64,000 bases of DNA from Acidaminococcus sp. (GCA_019416065.1 DXYB01000003.1:28723-92722); one strand, 5' to 3'; shown: positions 27,384 to 36,169, numbered from the stretch's first letter. Numbers and translations are program-made. Notes: generated by a model not told the origin, from the letters alone.

Positions 27384-28001
27384 TTAATTCAGCTTAGTCA
27401 GGTTCAGCACAAATTCCCGAGTGCCCCCGTACTCATCCTGGGCGGAGAGTACCATGACCCGATTAGGATCCAGCTTGGACAAATCAAAATACACAAAGTA
27501 TTGCAAATCCCACACGTTAACCCCTTCCAGTTGTCCAGTGCGAGGATTGGGTAGTTGCATATCCCGCTGGGATGCCGCATTTAAATTGTTGTAGTAGGGA
27601 TACAGAACTTTTTGCCCTTGGTAGATCTTCACCTTTAAGTTTTTGGGTTCCAGGCGGACACTGGTACTAAGATGCAGCCCCAGCGCCAATACTCCCTGGT
27701 ATTGTTTAGCCACTTTCATACCTTGGGCCAGGCTTGGTTTTTGCCCACTGCTTTGTTGGGCATCCACCGCCGCCGTCAGATACGGCGTATAGACTACAAC
27801 GCGTTCCCGCAGGCCATATTTATTTAATTGTTTCCGATCATAGACGGTCCAAGGCGCCAAAACTTCTCCCAAAGAAGCCCCTCGACGCTGCTCCCCATAA
27901 GTCTGGGCCGCTTGTATAGTAGAATCCGTCAGTGGAAGCATGGCAAATGCTGTTTGGGTCAGCAGCAGACACGCTGCCATCAAAAGACCGATTTTTTTCA
28001 T
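27384..28001 (-). CDS. Secreted protein of unknown function
   Basis: The 205-residue product has a Sec signal peptide (MKKIGLLMAACLLLTQTAFA) with likely cleavage after AFA, then a soluble region. Visible segments such as VRLEPKNLKVKIYQGQKVLY and ALGLHLSTS suggest a beta-rich periplasmic domain. I cannot assign a family. The ATG at 28001 is eight bases after AGGAG; the open frame continues about 116 codons upstream across the divergent promoter and into rqcH antisense, so those codons were left out. It has its own promoter and probably leads the yicC operon. Confidence 0.75.
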   Translation of the reverse strand: MKKIGLLMAACLLLTQTAFAMLPLTDSTIQAAQTYGEQRRGASLGEVLAPWTVYDRKQLNKYGLRERVVVYTPYLTAAVDAQQSSGQKPSLAQGMKVAKQYQGVLALGLHLSTSVRLEPKNLKVKIYQGQKVLYPYYNNLNAASQRDMQLPNPRTGQLEGVNVWDLQYFVYFDLSKLDPNRVMVLSAQDEYGGTREFVLNLTKLN

Positions 28002-28022
28002 GGTTCCTGTCTCCTTTGCAGT

Positions 28023-28051
28023 TTGACCGAAGTCTTTTTGCCATATATACT
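28023..28051 (+). promoter_or_regulatory. Promoter of rqcH
   Basis: TTGACC, 17-bp spacer, TATACT. It nearly abuts the opposing promoter at 28057-28085, so the two are likely to influence one another. Confidence 0.75.
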
Positions 28052-28056
28052 TATAT

Positions 28057-28085
28057 ATTATACCGGATTTCAAAACGACGTGCAA
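28057..28085 (-). promoter_or_regulatory. Promoter of the secreted-protein/yicC operon
   Basis: TTGCAC, 17-bp spacer, TATAAT on the minus strand; face-to-back with the rqcH promoter. Confidence 0.78.
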
Positions 28086-28107
28086 ATGTCGCGACAAGGA
28101 GGCAATA

Positions 28108-29844
28108 ATGAACCTAGAAGGTATTACGCTCCGGGTACTGGCCCACGAATTGACGCAAGCCCTTACCGGAGGGAAAATCATAAAAATCTTTATGCCCTCA
28201 CGGGCTTCTCTCTTATTACAGGTAGCTTTAGCAGACCATACTGCCAATTTCTGGATTGATTTAGGCGGGGAATCCCCGCTTATAACATTGCCTGAGCGCT
28301 TGCCGCAGCGACCGGACATTCCCCCATCTTTTTGTATGCTGCTGCGCAAACACTTGGAAGAAGGCCGGATTGCCCAGATTCATCAAATAGGGTTGGACAG
28401 AGTTCTCGTGGTAGACGTGGACCTCATCGGTGCAGAACGAAAAATTCTCACTAAGCATCTTGTGCTGGAGCTTACAGGAAAAAATAGTAATATTGTTTTC
28501 TTAGATGAAAATGGCAGTATCCTAGATGCGCTGCGGCATATCGGAAAAACCCAGAACCGGGTACGGCAAATTCTACCTGGGCTTTCTTATTGCCCGCCTC
28601 CGCCCCAGGATGGATTGGATTTTCTAACAGCGTCTCCCCATGCTATCAGAGAAAAAGCGGTAGCCCAAGGAGATGTAAGCCTGGTACAGGGCCTCATTGC
28701 TTCCACGGTGGGTATTGGCAAGCTCACCGCCCAAGAAGTAGCTTATCGCAGCGGCTACACAGGCAGCGTGCAGCTGATGCAGCTCCCCGATGCACAAAAA
28801 ATAGAGGCCGCCCTCGCCTCCCTCCAAACAGAAATCCAGGATAGATTAACGCAGTCCAATCTGCCTGTTTTTGCCCAGATTGATGCACGCAACCGGATGA
28901 AAAACCTGGTTCCTTATCACCCCCAAAGCCACAGTGAATGGAAGCTACAAGAATTTTCAACCCTTCTGGATGCAGAGGCCTATAGTGTGTCCCTCATCCC
29001 GGTGCAAATCCCTGACAAGGAACTCTTGCAAAAATTGGTACACAACCAGGCAGCAAAAACAGAAAAACGCATGACGTTTTTGGCCCAGGATCTCGCCAAC
29101 GCGGAAAAGGCCGAAACCCAAAAAGTTATGGCGGATACACTAATGAGTTATGGCTACCAAGTAAAAAAAGGCAGCACAAGCTGCGAATTGCCCAATATTT
29201 ATAATCCTAAAGAACGGTTAACCATTCCCCTATCTCCTGAGCGTTCCGTGATGGAAAATGCCCAGGCCTATTACAAAAAATACAATAAAAGCAAACGGGC
29301 CGTAGAAGAAATCAAAGAGCAGCAAAAAGAGGCTGATGCCTTGCTCGCTTACCTGCGCAGCTTGGACGTAAGCCTTGATACTGCTTCCACCAAAGGGGAC
29401 ATAGCAGAGATCAAGCAAGAAGTCATCGCTCTGGGACTTTTACCCCAGCCTAAAAAAAAGCAGCCCTCCCAAAGTAAATCCGAACCACTAAAGATCATGC
29501 TTTCCCCAGAAACCACCCTCTATATTGGAAAAAACAACAAACAAAATGATTATGTGACCTTTAAACTAGGACGAAGTAATGACCTGTGGTTCCATGCAAA
29601 AAACATTCCCGGTTCTCACGTGATTTTAAAGACCACTCTCCCCGAGCCCCGACAGGAAGATATTCTTTTGGCGGCACAACTGGCTGCCGGATTCAGCAAA
29701 GGAAAAGACAGCGATCGGGTCCCTGTGGACTATACCCCCCGCCGCCTGGTAAAAAAGCCCAGTGGTGCCAAGCCCGGCTTTGTAATCTTTACGGGGCAGA
29801 CCACGGTCTATGTAAAACCTCGGACATCGGTTCCACACTCCTAA
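28108..29844 (+). CDS. rqcH: NFACT protein RqcH (ribosome rescue; formerly fibronectin-binding protein)
   Basis: RqcH binds obstructed 50S subunits and adds alanine tails that mark stalled peptides. The 578 residues show the NFACT-N domain from the start (GITLRVLAHELTQALTGGKI), a central helical coiled-coil region around 300-430, and the C-terminal NFACT-R domain with DLWFHAKNIPGSHVIL. AAGGAGG precedes the ATG. Together with rnr and smpB it makes this window rich in ribosome-rescue genes. The older name reflects a fibronectin-binding claim; no signal peptide is present. Confidence 0.94.
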   Translation: MNLEGITLRVLAHELTQALTGGKIIKIFMPSRASLLLQVALADHTANFWIDLGGESPLITLPERLPQRPDIPPSFCMLLRKHLEEGRIAQIHQIGLDRVLVVDVDLIGAERKILTKHLVLELTGKNSNIVFLDENGSILDALRHIGKTQNRVRQILPGLSYCPPPPQDGLDFLTASPHAIREKAVAQGDVSLVQGLIASTVGIGKLTAQEVAYRSGYTGSVQLMQLPDAQKIEAALASLQTEIQDRLTQSNLPVFAQIDARNRMKNLVPYHPQSHSEWKLQEFSTLLDAEAYSVSLIPVQIPDKELLQKLVHNQAAKTEKRMTFLAQDLANAEKAETQKVMADTLMSYGYQVKKGSTSCELPNIYNPKERLTIPLSPERSVMENAQAYYKKYNKSKRAVEEIKEQQKEADALLAYLRSLDVSLDTASTKGDIAEIKQEVIALGLLPQPKKKQPSQSKSEPLKIMLSPETTLYIGKNNKQNDYVTFKLGRSNDLWFHAKNIPGSHVILKTTLPEPRQEDILLAAQLAAGFSKGKDSDRVPVDYTPRRLVKKPSGAKPGFVIFTGQTTVYVKPRTSVPHS

Positions 29845-29852
29845 AAAGTTTG

Positions 29853-29892
29853 CCTGGTGTATAGCATTTTCGCTGTACACCAGGTCTTTTTT
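29853..29892 (+). terminator. Intrinsic terminator of rqcH
   Basis: CCTGGTGTA/TACACCAGG, a 9-bp stem, followed by TCTTTTTT. It may also face the adhesin gene converging from the right. Confidence 0.88.
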
Positions 29893-29904
29893 AGTGATAT
29901 GCCT

Positions 29905-32016
29905 TTACTTTTTTAGCGATTCCAGTTCCTGCAGGATAGCGTTAATTTGTGCCTGCTGGGAGGTAATCTGGTCCTGCTGATTCTGCACTTGCGATTTTAA
30001 GGCTTTATTTTCTTCCTGTTGGGCGTTTAATTGCTGTTGCTGCGCCGTAAGCTGTGCCTTTTGGTCTGCAATCACAGTTGTAAGCGCGGCTTTAGAGTAT
30101 CCCGCATAAGGACTGGATTTGCCCAGTTTCAGGGTGAGACCCAAATTTACTAGATTTTCTCCACCACCCATGCTGCCGCCTACGGAGAACATGGTTCGCG
30201 CGTCCGGCCGGTAAAAAGCACCAATAGCCATGGCATTGGCACTGCGATAGTGTCCGTATCCGGCTGCAAAGTCCCATTTGTCATCCGGATCAAAATCCTG
30301 GGGATGGAGTGCCGCCAGTGCCGCTGCTCCAGCGCCAACCCGGTCAATACGGGCATCCATTCGATTGATGCGGTTTCCCATGGAACTAATGGTATCGGCG
30401 TTCTGCTTCACTTGCTGGTCCAGTACCATCAGGTTTTCCCCAGCCGTGTTGGAAGATTTCACATAGGCACCCTCCTGGGCGACCCGGGTTTCATGATAGA
30501 TAGTGCCGCCGTTTACAACGCCTGTATTATCCTTTGCCACTTGCCCATTTGCCTTGACGGAAACAGTATAGGTAGAGCTCCCATCTACATTAGCAGCTTC
30601 TTTCACATCAACATTTTCTCCGGCTTTCACGGTATTGCGGGTATCCACAGCTACGCCAGTGCTGCCGCTGTTGGGTGTCATGGTAGCCATAGCTTGTTTC
30701 AGCTGCGCTACGTTTACTGCATCCGTATCCTCACTGCCTGCTGCCACACCAGTAATCTGCCGGGTAAAAGTAATTTCATTATCAACAGAGCCAAAGCCTC
30801 CCATGGCCAAGCCAATGCCTCCGATGGATAGAATGCCGGTAGTAGATTTCCAGGTAGGGCTGGCATCCGTGCTAGGGGCTTTGGTTTTAGGGTCATAGCC
30901 TGCCACACCGGTCGCCCGGTTGGCTTTAGCAAAGTTACCGAGAGCAATAGAACCTTCTATATCAGCTTCTGCAGAGGCGCCAAGAGCAATGGCATATGCT
31001 TTTTTAGCACTGGCACCGCGTATACCCCTTGAAGACAACCCTAATCCATAACCGGCGCCTCGACCTTTCATACCCGTATGCGCAGCGATTTGATTGGGCC
31101 CCAGGGCAATGGCACCATCAGCCTCTTCTGCCACTGTAGAAGCACCCAAAGTGACAGATCCATATCCTTTAGCAGTACCGGTCCCAATGGACAAAGCAGC
31201 CTCTCCGCTGGCGATAGACCCCAGACCAAGGGCCATAGAGCCCGTTCCTGTGGCAGAAGACCAGTTTCCCACGGCCATAGCCTGGGCAGAAAAAGCCTGT
31301 GCATGATCCCCCATAGCAATCCCGGAATAACTGTTCATAACATACCTTGGCTGAACCCAACGCCCATCGAGGCCTGATGGTATACGGTCTTCCAAATCGT
31401 CTTTGTTACCCACTTTCGCCTGATACCCAATGGCTACCCCACCGCCATATAATTCAGAATAAGAAGAGCTATCCGGTACAACAGCAGGGTTTCCATCATA
31501 ATAGGGGACATAGTCGGCGATGGAAGCCCCAGCCCCAATAACCACAGAATTAGGACGCACTGTGGAGGCACTACTACCAATGGCGATAGCCCGTGTCTGT
31601 TTTGCACTAGCAGTATCCCCGATGGCCACCGCCCCACCCTTAAGTTCCTGTGTTCCATCCCACCACGGTTCTTCGTTATAACCAAAGGCTGTAGCTTTAT
31701 GGCCGATGGCTAGATCGTTTTCATACTTTGCCGTACTGGTATCCCCAATAGCAATGGCATCTTTTCCTGTGGCTCCATTATTATTGACATTACTGTCAGT
31801 AGCCGTATTGGTGCTATTGATACTTACATAGTGCGTTCCGTCCGCAGCAGAGACTATACCTGTACCCCCCCCGATGGACAAAAGCACAACTAGGGTAAGT
31901 CCTGTAATAATACCCTTTTTGTTTCTGGACATTTTCCCTTGTCCTTTAGCTAATTCTGACGCCACCACATAGCACTGCTTAGTACGATTCCAAATCACCT
32001 TGTAGATTCTGTTCAT
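29905..32016 (-). CDS. Trimeric autotransporter adhesin (YadA family) with post-barrel coiled coil
   Basis: Outer-membrane adhesin, 703 residues. It opens with an extended signal peptide region (MNRIYKVIWNRTKQCYVVASEL) followed by a hydrophobic core ending near IVSA. Residues about 65-400 contain many YadA head repeats of the type AIGxxAxA. A neck/stalk follows (VAAGSEDTDAVNVAQLKQA). The YadA anchor runs from about 565 (RINRMDARIDRVGAGAAALA) to 633 (LGLTLKLGK). Unlike the classic family, the protein does not end there: about 70 more residues, very rich in Gln and predicted coiled coil, follow the last barrel strand. GGGGAG precedes the ATG. Related tails may exist in other Negativicutes; I cannot verify this here. 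Confidence 0.93.
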   Translation of the reverse strand: MNRIYKVIWNRTKQCYVVASELAKGQGKMSRNKKGIITGLTLVVLLSIGGGTGIVSAADGTHYVSINSTNTATDSNVNNNGATGKDAIAIGDTSTAKYENDLAIGHKATAFGYNEEPWWDGTQELKGGAVAIGDTASAKQTRAIAIGSSASTVRPNSVVIGAGASIADYVPYYDGNPAVVPDSSSYSELYGGGVAIGYQAKVGNKDDLEDRIPSGLDGRWVQPRYVMNSYSGIAMGDHAQAFSAQAMAVGNWSSATGTGSMALGLGSIASGEAALSIGTGTAKGYGSVTLGASTVAEEADGAIALGPNQIAAHTGMKGRGAGYGLGLSSRGIRGASAKKAYAIALGASAEADIEGSIALGNFAKANRATGVAGYDPKTKAPSTDASPTWKSTTGILSIGGIGLAMGGFGSVDNEITFTRQITGVAAGSEDTDAVNVAQLKQAMATMTPNSGSTGVAVDTRNTVKAGENVDVKEAANVDGSSTYTVSVKANGQVAKDNTGVVNGGTIYHETRVAQEGAYVKSSNTAGENLMVLDQQVKQNADTISSMGNRINRMDARIDRVGAGAAALAALHPQDFDPDDKWDFAAGYGHYRSANAMAIGAFYRPDARTMFSVGGSMGGGENLVNLGLTLKLGKSSPYAGYSKAALTTVIADQKAQLTAQQQQLNAQQEENKALKSQVQNQQDQITSQQAQINAILQELESLKK

Positions 32017-32084
32017 GCTAGAACTCCCCTTCCATTCTTCCCGTTTTTTATTCCGATTCTATTTTACCTAATAATCTTTACTTA

Positions 32085-32109
32085 ATTATAATTCATCCGT
32101 GTATGAATT
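32085..32109 (-). promoter_or_regulatory. Putative adhesin promoter -10 with palindrome in the spacer
   Basis: A minus-strand TATAAT lies at 32085-32090. Directly upstream, filling the would-be -35/-10 spacer, is the inverted repeat AATTCAT-ccgtgt-ATGAATT (32090-32109). No good -35 hexamer is seen, which suggests dependence on a regulator bound at the palindrome. Confidence 0.55.
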
Positions 32110-32188
32110 GAAAAGAGGAAATCAGAGAATTCTTAAGTTTTAAAAGATTGCCGCTATGGCCATTTTCACCGTTCCTTCATTTGCTGCG

Positions 32189-32197
32189 TGCTATAAT
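32189..32197 (+). promoter_or_regulatory. Extended -10 promoter of the MscS gene
   Basis: TGCTATAAT on the plus strand, with no convincing -35 element, about 53 bases before the start codon. Confidence 0.5.
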
Positions 32198-32249
32198 ATT
32201 TTATAACATTTTCTAGCAATTGCTGTTTCATGAAAGGAATTTTTTCATT

Positions 32250-33290
32250 ATGTCATTTACCGCACAAAATATAGTGGCTTTTCTTGATCATCTAAAACAT
32301 GGAGGGCCTTATTTAACCACCATCACTGTGATCACCACACAGCTGCTTTCCATTTTGATCCTGTATTTTTTGTTTCGGATGCTGATTACACTGGTAGCGG
32401 ACCATACCCGTATCCCCAGGCAATACTTGGTTCGTGTGATACGTTTTATGCCTGTATGTTTAGGTTTATTGCTCGGCATCAAAATTACCGAGGAAATGTT
32501 CACATTACCTGATTTCATTACAGCTGTCATGGATAATGGGGTTCACAGCCTAATAATTATCACCGTGACCCTTTTTATCGCCCACGTGATTTCCACTTAT
32601 ATCCGCTACCGGCTGAGCAAAAGTACCAGCGCAACGGCCTCTACGTCCATTCTGGCTACCGTGGTAGATTTTACAATTTACACCATGGGGTTCCTCGCCA
32701 TTTTAAATTCTTACGGGATTTCCATTTCTCCGCTTTTGACAGCCCTCGGCGCTGGCGGCTTAGCCTCTGCCTTAGCTCTCAAAGACACCCTCACCAATCT
32801 TTTTTCCGGCATCAGTACGCTGGTATCCAAACAAATTCATATCGGTGACTATATCCAGCTCCCGTCCGGGCGTACCGGCCGCATTATTGATATGAACTGG
32901 CATCATACCACCATTCGCACGGTAAAGGGCAATACTGTGATCGTCCCCAATGCCAATATTTCCAATTCCGACCTAATCAATTATGAGCGCCCCTATCCCC
33001 AGTGCACCATCGCCATTCCTGTAACGATTGCCTATGGCAACGATTTGGATTTCGTGGAAAAAGTGACTATGGATACCGCTAATGCTGTCCTTGCCAGCAG
33101 TGAATATGGAGTGAGAGGATTTAAGCCGATGGTTCGCTACAACACATTGGGGGATTACGGGATTTCCCTGGACGTGGTGCTACAGATTCGTAAGGTAGTG
33201 GATGAGTCCGCCCTGCGCCACCAGTTTATTAAGGCCCTGTACAAAGCCTATAAAGAAAACCACATCCCCCTCATGATTCGCCACGACTGA
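32250..33290 (+). CDS. MscS-family mechanosensitive channel
   Basis: The 346-residue protein has about four to five membrane segments. The pore helix ALGAGGLASALALKDTL matches the MscS TM3 pattern of small residues, followed by the cytoplasmic beta domain with GDYIQLPSGRTGRIIDMNWHHTTIRT. Such channels release osmolytes on hypo-osmotic shock. I start at the ATG at 32250 (MSFTAQN), preceded by AAAGGAA at somewhat long spacing; a TTG ten codons upstream is weaker. It ends at a shared terminator facing the next gene. Confidence 0.93.
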   Translation: MSFTAQNIVAFLDHLKHGGPYLTTITVITTQLLSILILYFLFRMLITLVADHTRIPRQYLVRVIRFMPVCLGLLLGIKITEEMFTLPDFITAVMDNGVHSLIIITVTLFIAHVISTYIRYRLSKSTSATASTSILATVVDFTIYTMGFLAILNSYGISISPLLTALGAGGLASALALKDTLTNLFSGISTLVSKQIHIGDYIQLPSGRTGRIIDMNWHHTTIRTVKGNTVIVPNANISNSDLINYERPYPQCTIAIPVTIAYGNDLDFVEKVTMDTANAVLASSEYGVRGFKPMVRYNTLGDYGISLDVVLQIRKVVDESALRHQFIKALYKAYKENHIPLMIRHD

Positions 33291-33330
33291 AAGTATAGTT
33301 ACCCCTCTTTTCAGCGTTCCTAGACATAAA

Positions 33331-33374
33331 AAATCCGGCGGGCACATAGTAATATGTCCGTACCGGATTTTTTT
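33331..33374. terminator. Bidirectional terminator between the MscS gene and the small secreted-protein gene
   Basis: AATCCGG and CCGGATT pair, with an inner GGCACATA/TATGTCC stem, flanked by A-run on the left and T-run on the right, so both converging genes can use it. Confidence 0.9.
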
Positions 33375-33396
33375 GCTATACAATTTTCTCTTGGAA

Positions 33397-33870
33397 TCAC
33401 TTGCCCCAGTCAATCATATGGTCAATAAAGCTGTCAATGCGGTCCTGGTGCTTTTCTGTCGGAGTCTTATCCCGTTTGCTGTCACGATGATCCCTGTCAT
33501 CATCCCAATCCCCGCAATATTCAGGCCCTCTGCCACATGTCCAGGATCCTTGGCCTCTGTATCTCCTGTGGGGGTAGGGCCGCATGGTATCATGATGGTA
33601 AAAATCGTCCTTATTATAAGCATACACCGCTTCATTGAATTTATGAACGGCGCTGTCCTGCTTGTCACGCAAACGAGCAATCTCTTCTTCCAGTTTCCGG
33701 ACATAGCTATCCAAGTCGCTGCGATAGGCAGACATTTCCTCATAGGTGGCCATGGCCGGGTTCAGCGGTTCATGGCTGCTGGAAAATGAGTCTTGCGCCG
33801 CACCGGCTGATAGTGGAGCCAGCGCCAAAGAAGCCAGAATGGGTAATACTAATATTTTTTTATGCATCAT
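33397..33870 (-). CDS. Small secreted coiled-coil protein, unknown function
   Basis: The 157-residue product has a signal peptide (MMHKKILVLPILASLALAPLSAGAA), then a helix with heptad character (RSDLDSYVRKLEEEIARLRDKQ), then a His/Asp/Arg/Tyr-rich segment (DDFYHHDTMRPYPHRRYRG) with two Cys, and a charged C-terminal helix. The mixture of His, Asp and Cys could bind metal, but that is a guess. No family recognised. AGGAG precedes the ATG. It stands alone between terminators. Confidence 0.75.
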   Translation of the reverse strand: MMHKKILVLPILASLALAPLSAGAAQDSFSSSHEPLNPAMATYEEMSAYRSDLDSYVRKLEEEIARLRDKQDSAVHKFNEAVYAYNKDDFYHHDTMRPYPHRRYRGQGSWTCGRGPEYCGDWDDDRDHRDSKRDKTPTEKHQDRIDSFIDHMIDWGK

Positions 33871-33953
33871 ATAAGTTCTCCTCTTACTGTTTCTTTAATA
33901 ATAACAGACAGTGCTTATGTATTATAACAGAAGAGACTTTTCCTGTAAACCCG

Positions 33954-34990
33954 TTACCAAAGTCCCATCACATGCTGCAGCAATAGACTGACGCCAGTAA
34001 TCCCGGCCCAGCATACCGCTCCCAAAGCAAGGGGTTTACCACCGCTGCGGATCAGTTCTACCACGTTGCTATTCAGGCCAATGGCACTCATGGCCATGAT
34101 AATAAAGAATTTACTAAGTCCTTTTAACGGGCCAAAAGCGCTGGAAGAAACGCCCATGGATACAGTCGCAGTAGTCAGGATGGAAGCCAAAACAAAAAAC
34201 AGGATAAAAAGTGGGAAAGCCCGCTTTAAGCTAAAGCCTCCTGCCTGATTTTCGCTGCCCTGCTCCTTTTGAGCATGCAAATAGGCCAATACCAAAGTAA
34301 TGGGGATAATGGCCAACGTCCGTGTCAATTTTACTGTCACAGCTTTGTCCAGTGTCTGTGTACCCAGGTTCCACATGCCGTCCCAAGTCGCCGCAGCTGC
34401 TGTTACAGAAGAAGTATCATTCACTGCCGTCCCGGCAAAAATCCCGAAAGCATCTCCATTCACCGTGGAAAAGCCTACCATTTGCCCAAACATAGGAAAG
34501 AAAATGGCTGCCAGAACATTAAAAAAGAAAATAACAGAAATAGCCTGGGCCACTTCCTCATCCTTCGCACCAATGACCGGAGCCGTAGCCGCAATGGCGG
34601 ATCCGCCGCAAATGGAGGATCCTACCCCCACCAGAGTAGAAATCGGCCCGGGGATATGCATCGCCTTTGCATGAGATATGCCAGCACAAGCGATGTAGTA
34701 ATGGTGCAAACAATTATGGGCAGGGATTGCCGCCCTGTTTCCAGTACCACGTGGAGATCCATACCAAAACCCAGCAGCACCACAGCCGCTTGCAAAATAT
34801 ACTTGGACGTAAAGGCAATGCCCGCTTTGGCCTTACCCTTATTGGTCCAGAACAAGGCTAGCACCATACCCAGCAGGATGCCGATAACAGCACCACCTAC
34901 CACAGGAAACGCTTTTCCTAGAAAATGGGACGGCACAGCAATGGCAAAACAGACTAAGATCCCTATTCCATTTTTTTCCAAAAAGTTCAT
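33954..34990 (-). pseudogene. YeiH/UPF0324 putative sulfate exporter family, frameshifted
   Basis: Two adjoining reading frames together make one family-length membrane protein (about 340 residues). The N-terminal part starts at ATG 34990 after AAGGAGG and reads well to LVLAYLM; it then runs into an unrelated short tail and stops at 34622. The second frame continues with AMHIPGPISTLVGVGSSICGGSAIAAT, the conserved YeiH motif, to the stop at 33954. The switch point lies at about 34665-34673, where one missing base would restore the frame. I see no canonical slippery heptamer. It is either a recent inactivating mutation or a sequencing error; the rest of the sequence looks intact, arguing for a very recent event. 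Confidence 0.85.
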
Positions 34991-35092
34991 AAATAATTTC
35001 CTCCTTACTTGCATCGTTTTGTTCTATCCACACTGGCGTGTATACAACATCGCCTCTCATACTACCGCAAATATCCAAAAAACACAAGGGAT

Positions 35093-35121
35093 TTGACAGA
35101 ACTAACCGACTGTGCTAAGGT
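35093..35121 (+). promoter_or_regulatory. Promoter of the zinc-type binding lipoprotein gene
   Basis: Consensus TTGACA (35093-35098), 17-bp spacer, TAAGGT, with an extended TG one base upstream. Confidence 0.8.
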
Positions 35122-35139
35122 ATGTAGTGCAAAACGCAG

Positions 35140-35156
35140 ATGCAAGTAGTTTGCAT
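35140..35156 (+). promoter_or_regulatory. Palindrome ATGCAA-gtagt-TTGCAT, candidate operator
   Basis: A perfect 6-bp inverted repeat with a 5-base centre lies between the promoter and the ribosome-binding site of the lipoprotein gene. It does not match the Zur or AdcR consensus I know. A metal-responsive repressor site is an inference from the gene it precedes. Confidence 0.45.
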
Positions 35157-35182
35157 TTATATGATTATATGGAGGCGATTTT

Positions 35183-36091
35183 GTGAAAAAGTTCATAGTC
35201 TTTTGTGCTGCTTTGTTATCCCTCGGCCTGGTCAGCGGTTGCGGCAGCAGTACCGCTCCATCAGAGGCGCCTGCCCACAAAACCAAGGTGGCAGTCAGTT
35301 TTGATGCCATGAAAGAGTTGGTACAAGCCGTGGGTGGAGACAAAGTGGAAATCACCAGCATCATCCCGGACGGAACCGAACCCCATGAGTTTGAACCCAC
35401 TCCCCAACAGATGAAAATCCTGCACAGCACGGATGTGTTCGTAAAACAAGGGTTGGGGATGGAACCCTGGGCCGAAGCTATGGAAAAAGCGGCGGACAAT
35501 GCCAAACTCACCATAGTGGATGCATCTAAAGATGTGCAGGCCATTGCCAACACTGATGAGGACGAAATCAAAGAACACGGACAATATGACCCCCATGCCT
35601 GGCTGAGCCTTTCCTGCGCACAGATTGAAGTCAAAAATATTGCTGCGGGTCTTGCCAAAGCCGATCCAGCTAACGCTGCATACTACCAAAAGAACGCTGA
35701 AGCCTACAACGGCAAACTTCAAGAACTTCTGACCGAATACCAGAACAAGTTCAAGGGCATTTCCAAGAAAGAGTTCGTCACCGGCCACGCTGCCTTTGCC
35801 TATCTATGCCGTGACTTTGGCTTGCAACAAAACAGCGTTGAATCCGTCTTTGCTTCCGGTCAGCCCTCTGCCAAGCAAATGGCCGAACTGGTGGAATTTT
35901 GCCGCAAGCATAATGTAAAAACCGTTTTTGTAGAAGAAATGGTCAGCCCTAAAACTTCCGAGACTTTGGCTAAGGAAGTGGGCGCTAACGTAAAAGAAAT
36001 CCATACACTAGAAAGCAGTGAAGGCAGCGCCACATACCTAGATCGTATGAAAGAAAACCTGCAAATGATCTATGACAGTTTGAAAGCCTAA
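35183..36091 (+). CDS. ZnuA/AdcA-type metal-binding lipoprotein of an ABC transporter
   Basis: Substrate-binding protein of the cluster 9 (Zn/Mn) type. A lipoprotein signal ends in LVSGC (Cys20). Candidate metal ligands are His68 (GTEPHEFEP), His138 (DPHAWLS), His202 (GHAAFAY) and a C-terminal acidic residue, the pattern of zinc- rather than manganese-binding members. The His-rich loop of classic ZnuA is reduced to an acidic stretch (TDEDEIKEHG). The start is GTG after GGAGG. No permease or ATPase gene is adjacent, so the partner genes must be elsewhere. It is monocistronic between its own promoter and a bidirectional terminator. Confidence 0.9.
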   Translation: MKKFIVFCAALLSLGLVSGCGSSTAPSEAPAHKTKVAVSFDAMKELVQAVGGDKVEITSIIPDGTEPHEFEPTPQQMKILHSTDVFVKQGLGMEPWAEAMEKAADNAKLTIVDASKDVQAIANTDEDEIKEHGQYDPHAWLSLSCAQIEVKNIAAGLAKADPANAAYYQKNAEAYNGKLQELLTEYQNKFKGISKKEFVTGHAAFAYLCRDFGLQQNSVESVFASGQPSAKQMAELVEFCRKHNVKTVFVEEMVSPKTSETLAKEVGANVKEIHTLESSEGSATYLDRMKENLQMIYDSLKA

Positions 36092-36101
36092 CTCTTCCCT
36101 C

Positions 36102-36144
36102 AAAAAAACACCTTGGAACCAAATAAGTTCCAAGGTGTTTTTTG
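36102..36144. terminator. Bidirectional terminator between the metal lipoprotein and rubrerythrin genes
   Basis: A 12-bp perfect stem (ACACCTTGGAAC with its complement), 7-base loop, A-run on the left and T-run on the right. Confidence 0.93.
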
Positions 36145-36169
36145 AGGTTTTCGTATGGTTTTAGGAGGG

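Noticed and set aside
28108..29844. Surface fibronectin-binding protein
   Set aside because: The old family name; there is no signal peptide or anchor, and domain content is that of the ribosome quality-control factor RqcH.
29905..32016. Repeat region or CRISPR-like array within the adhesin gene
   Set aside because: The recurring short motifs are codons for YadA head repeats (AIGxxA) of irregular spacing; no array of identical repeats and unique spacers exists in the window.
34622..34709. Programmed -1 frameshift joining the two halves of the YeiH-type gene
   Set aside because: No slippery heptamer of the X-XXY-YYZ kind and no clear downstream structure at the junction; a mutation or sequence error is simpler.
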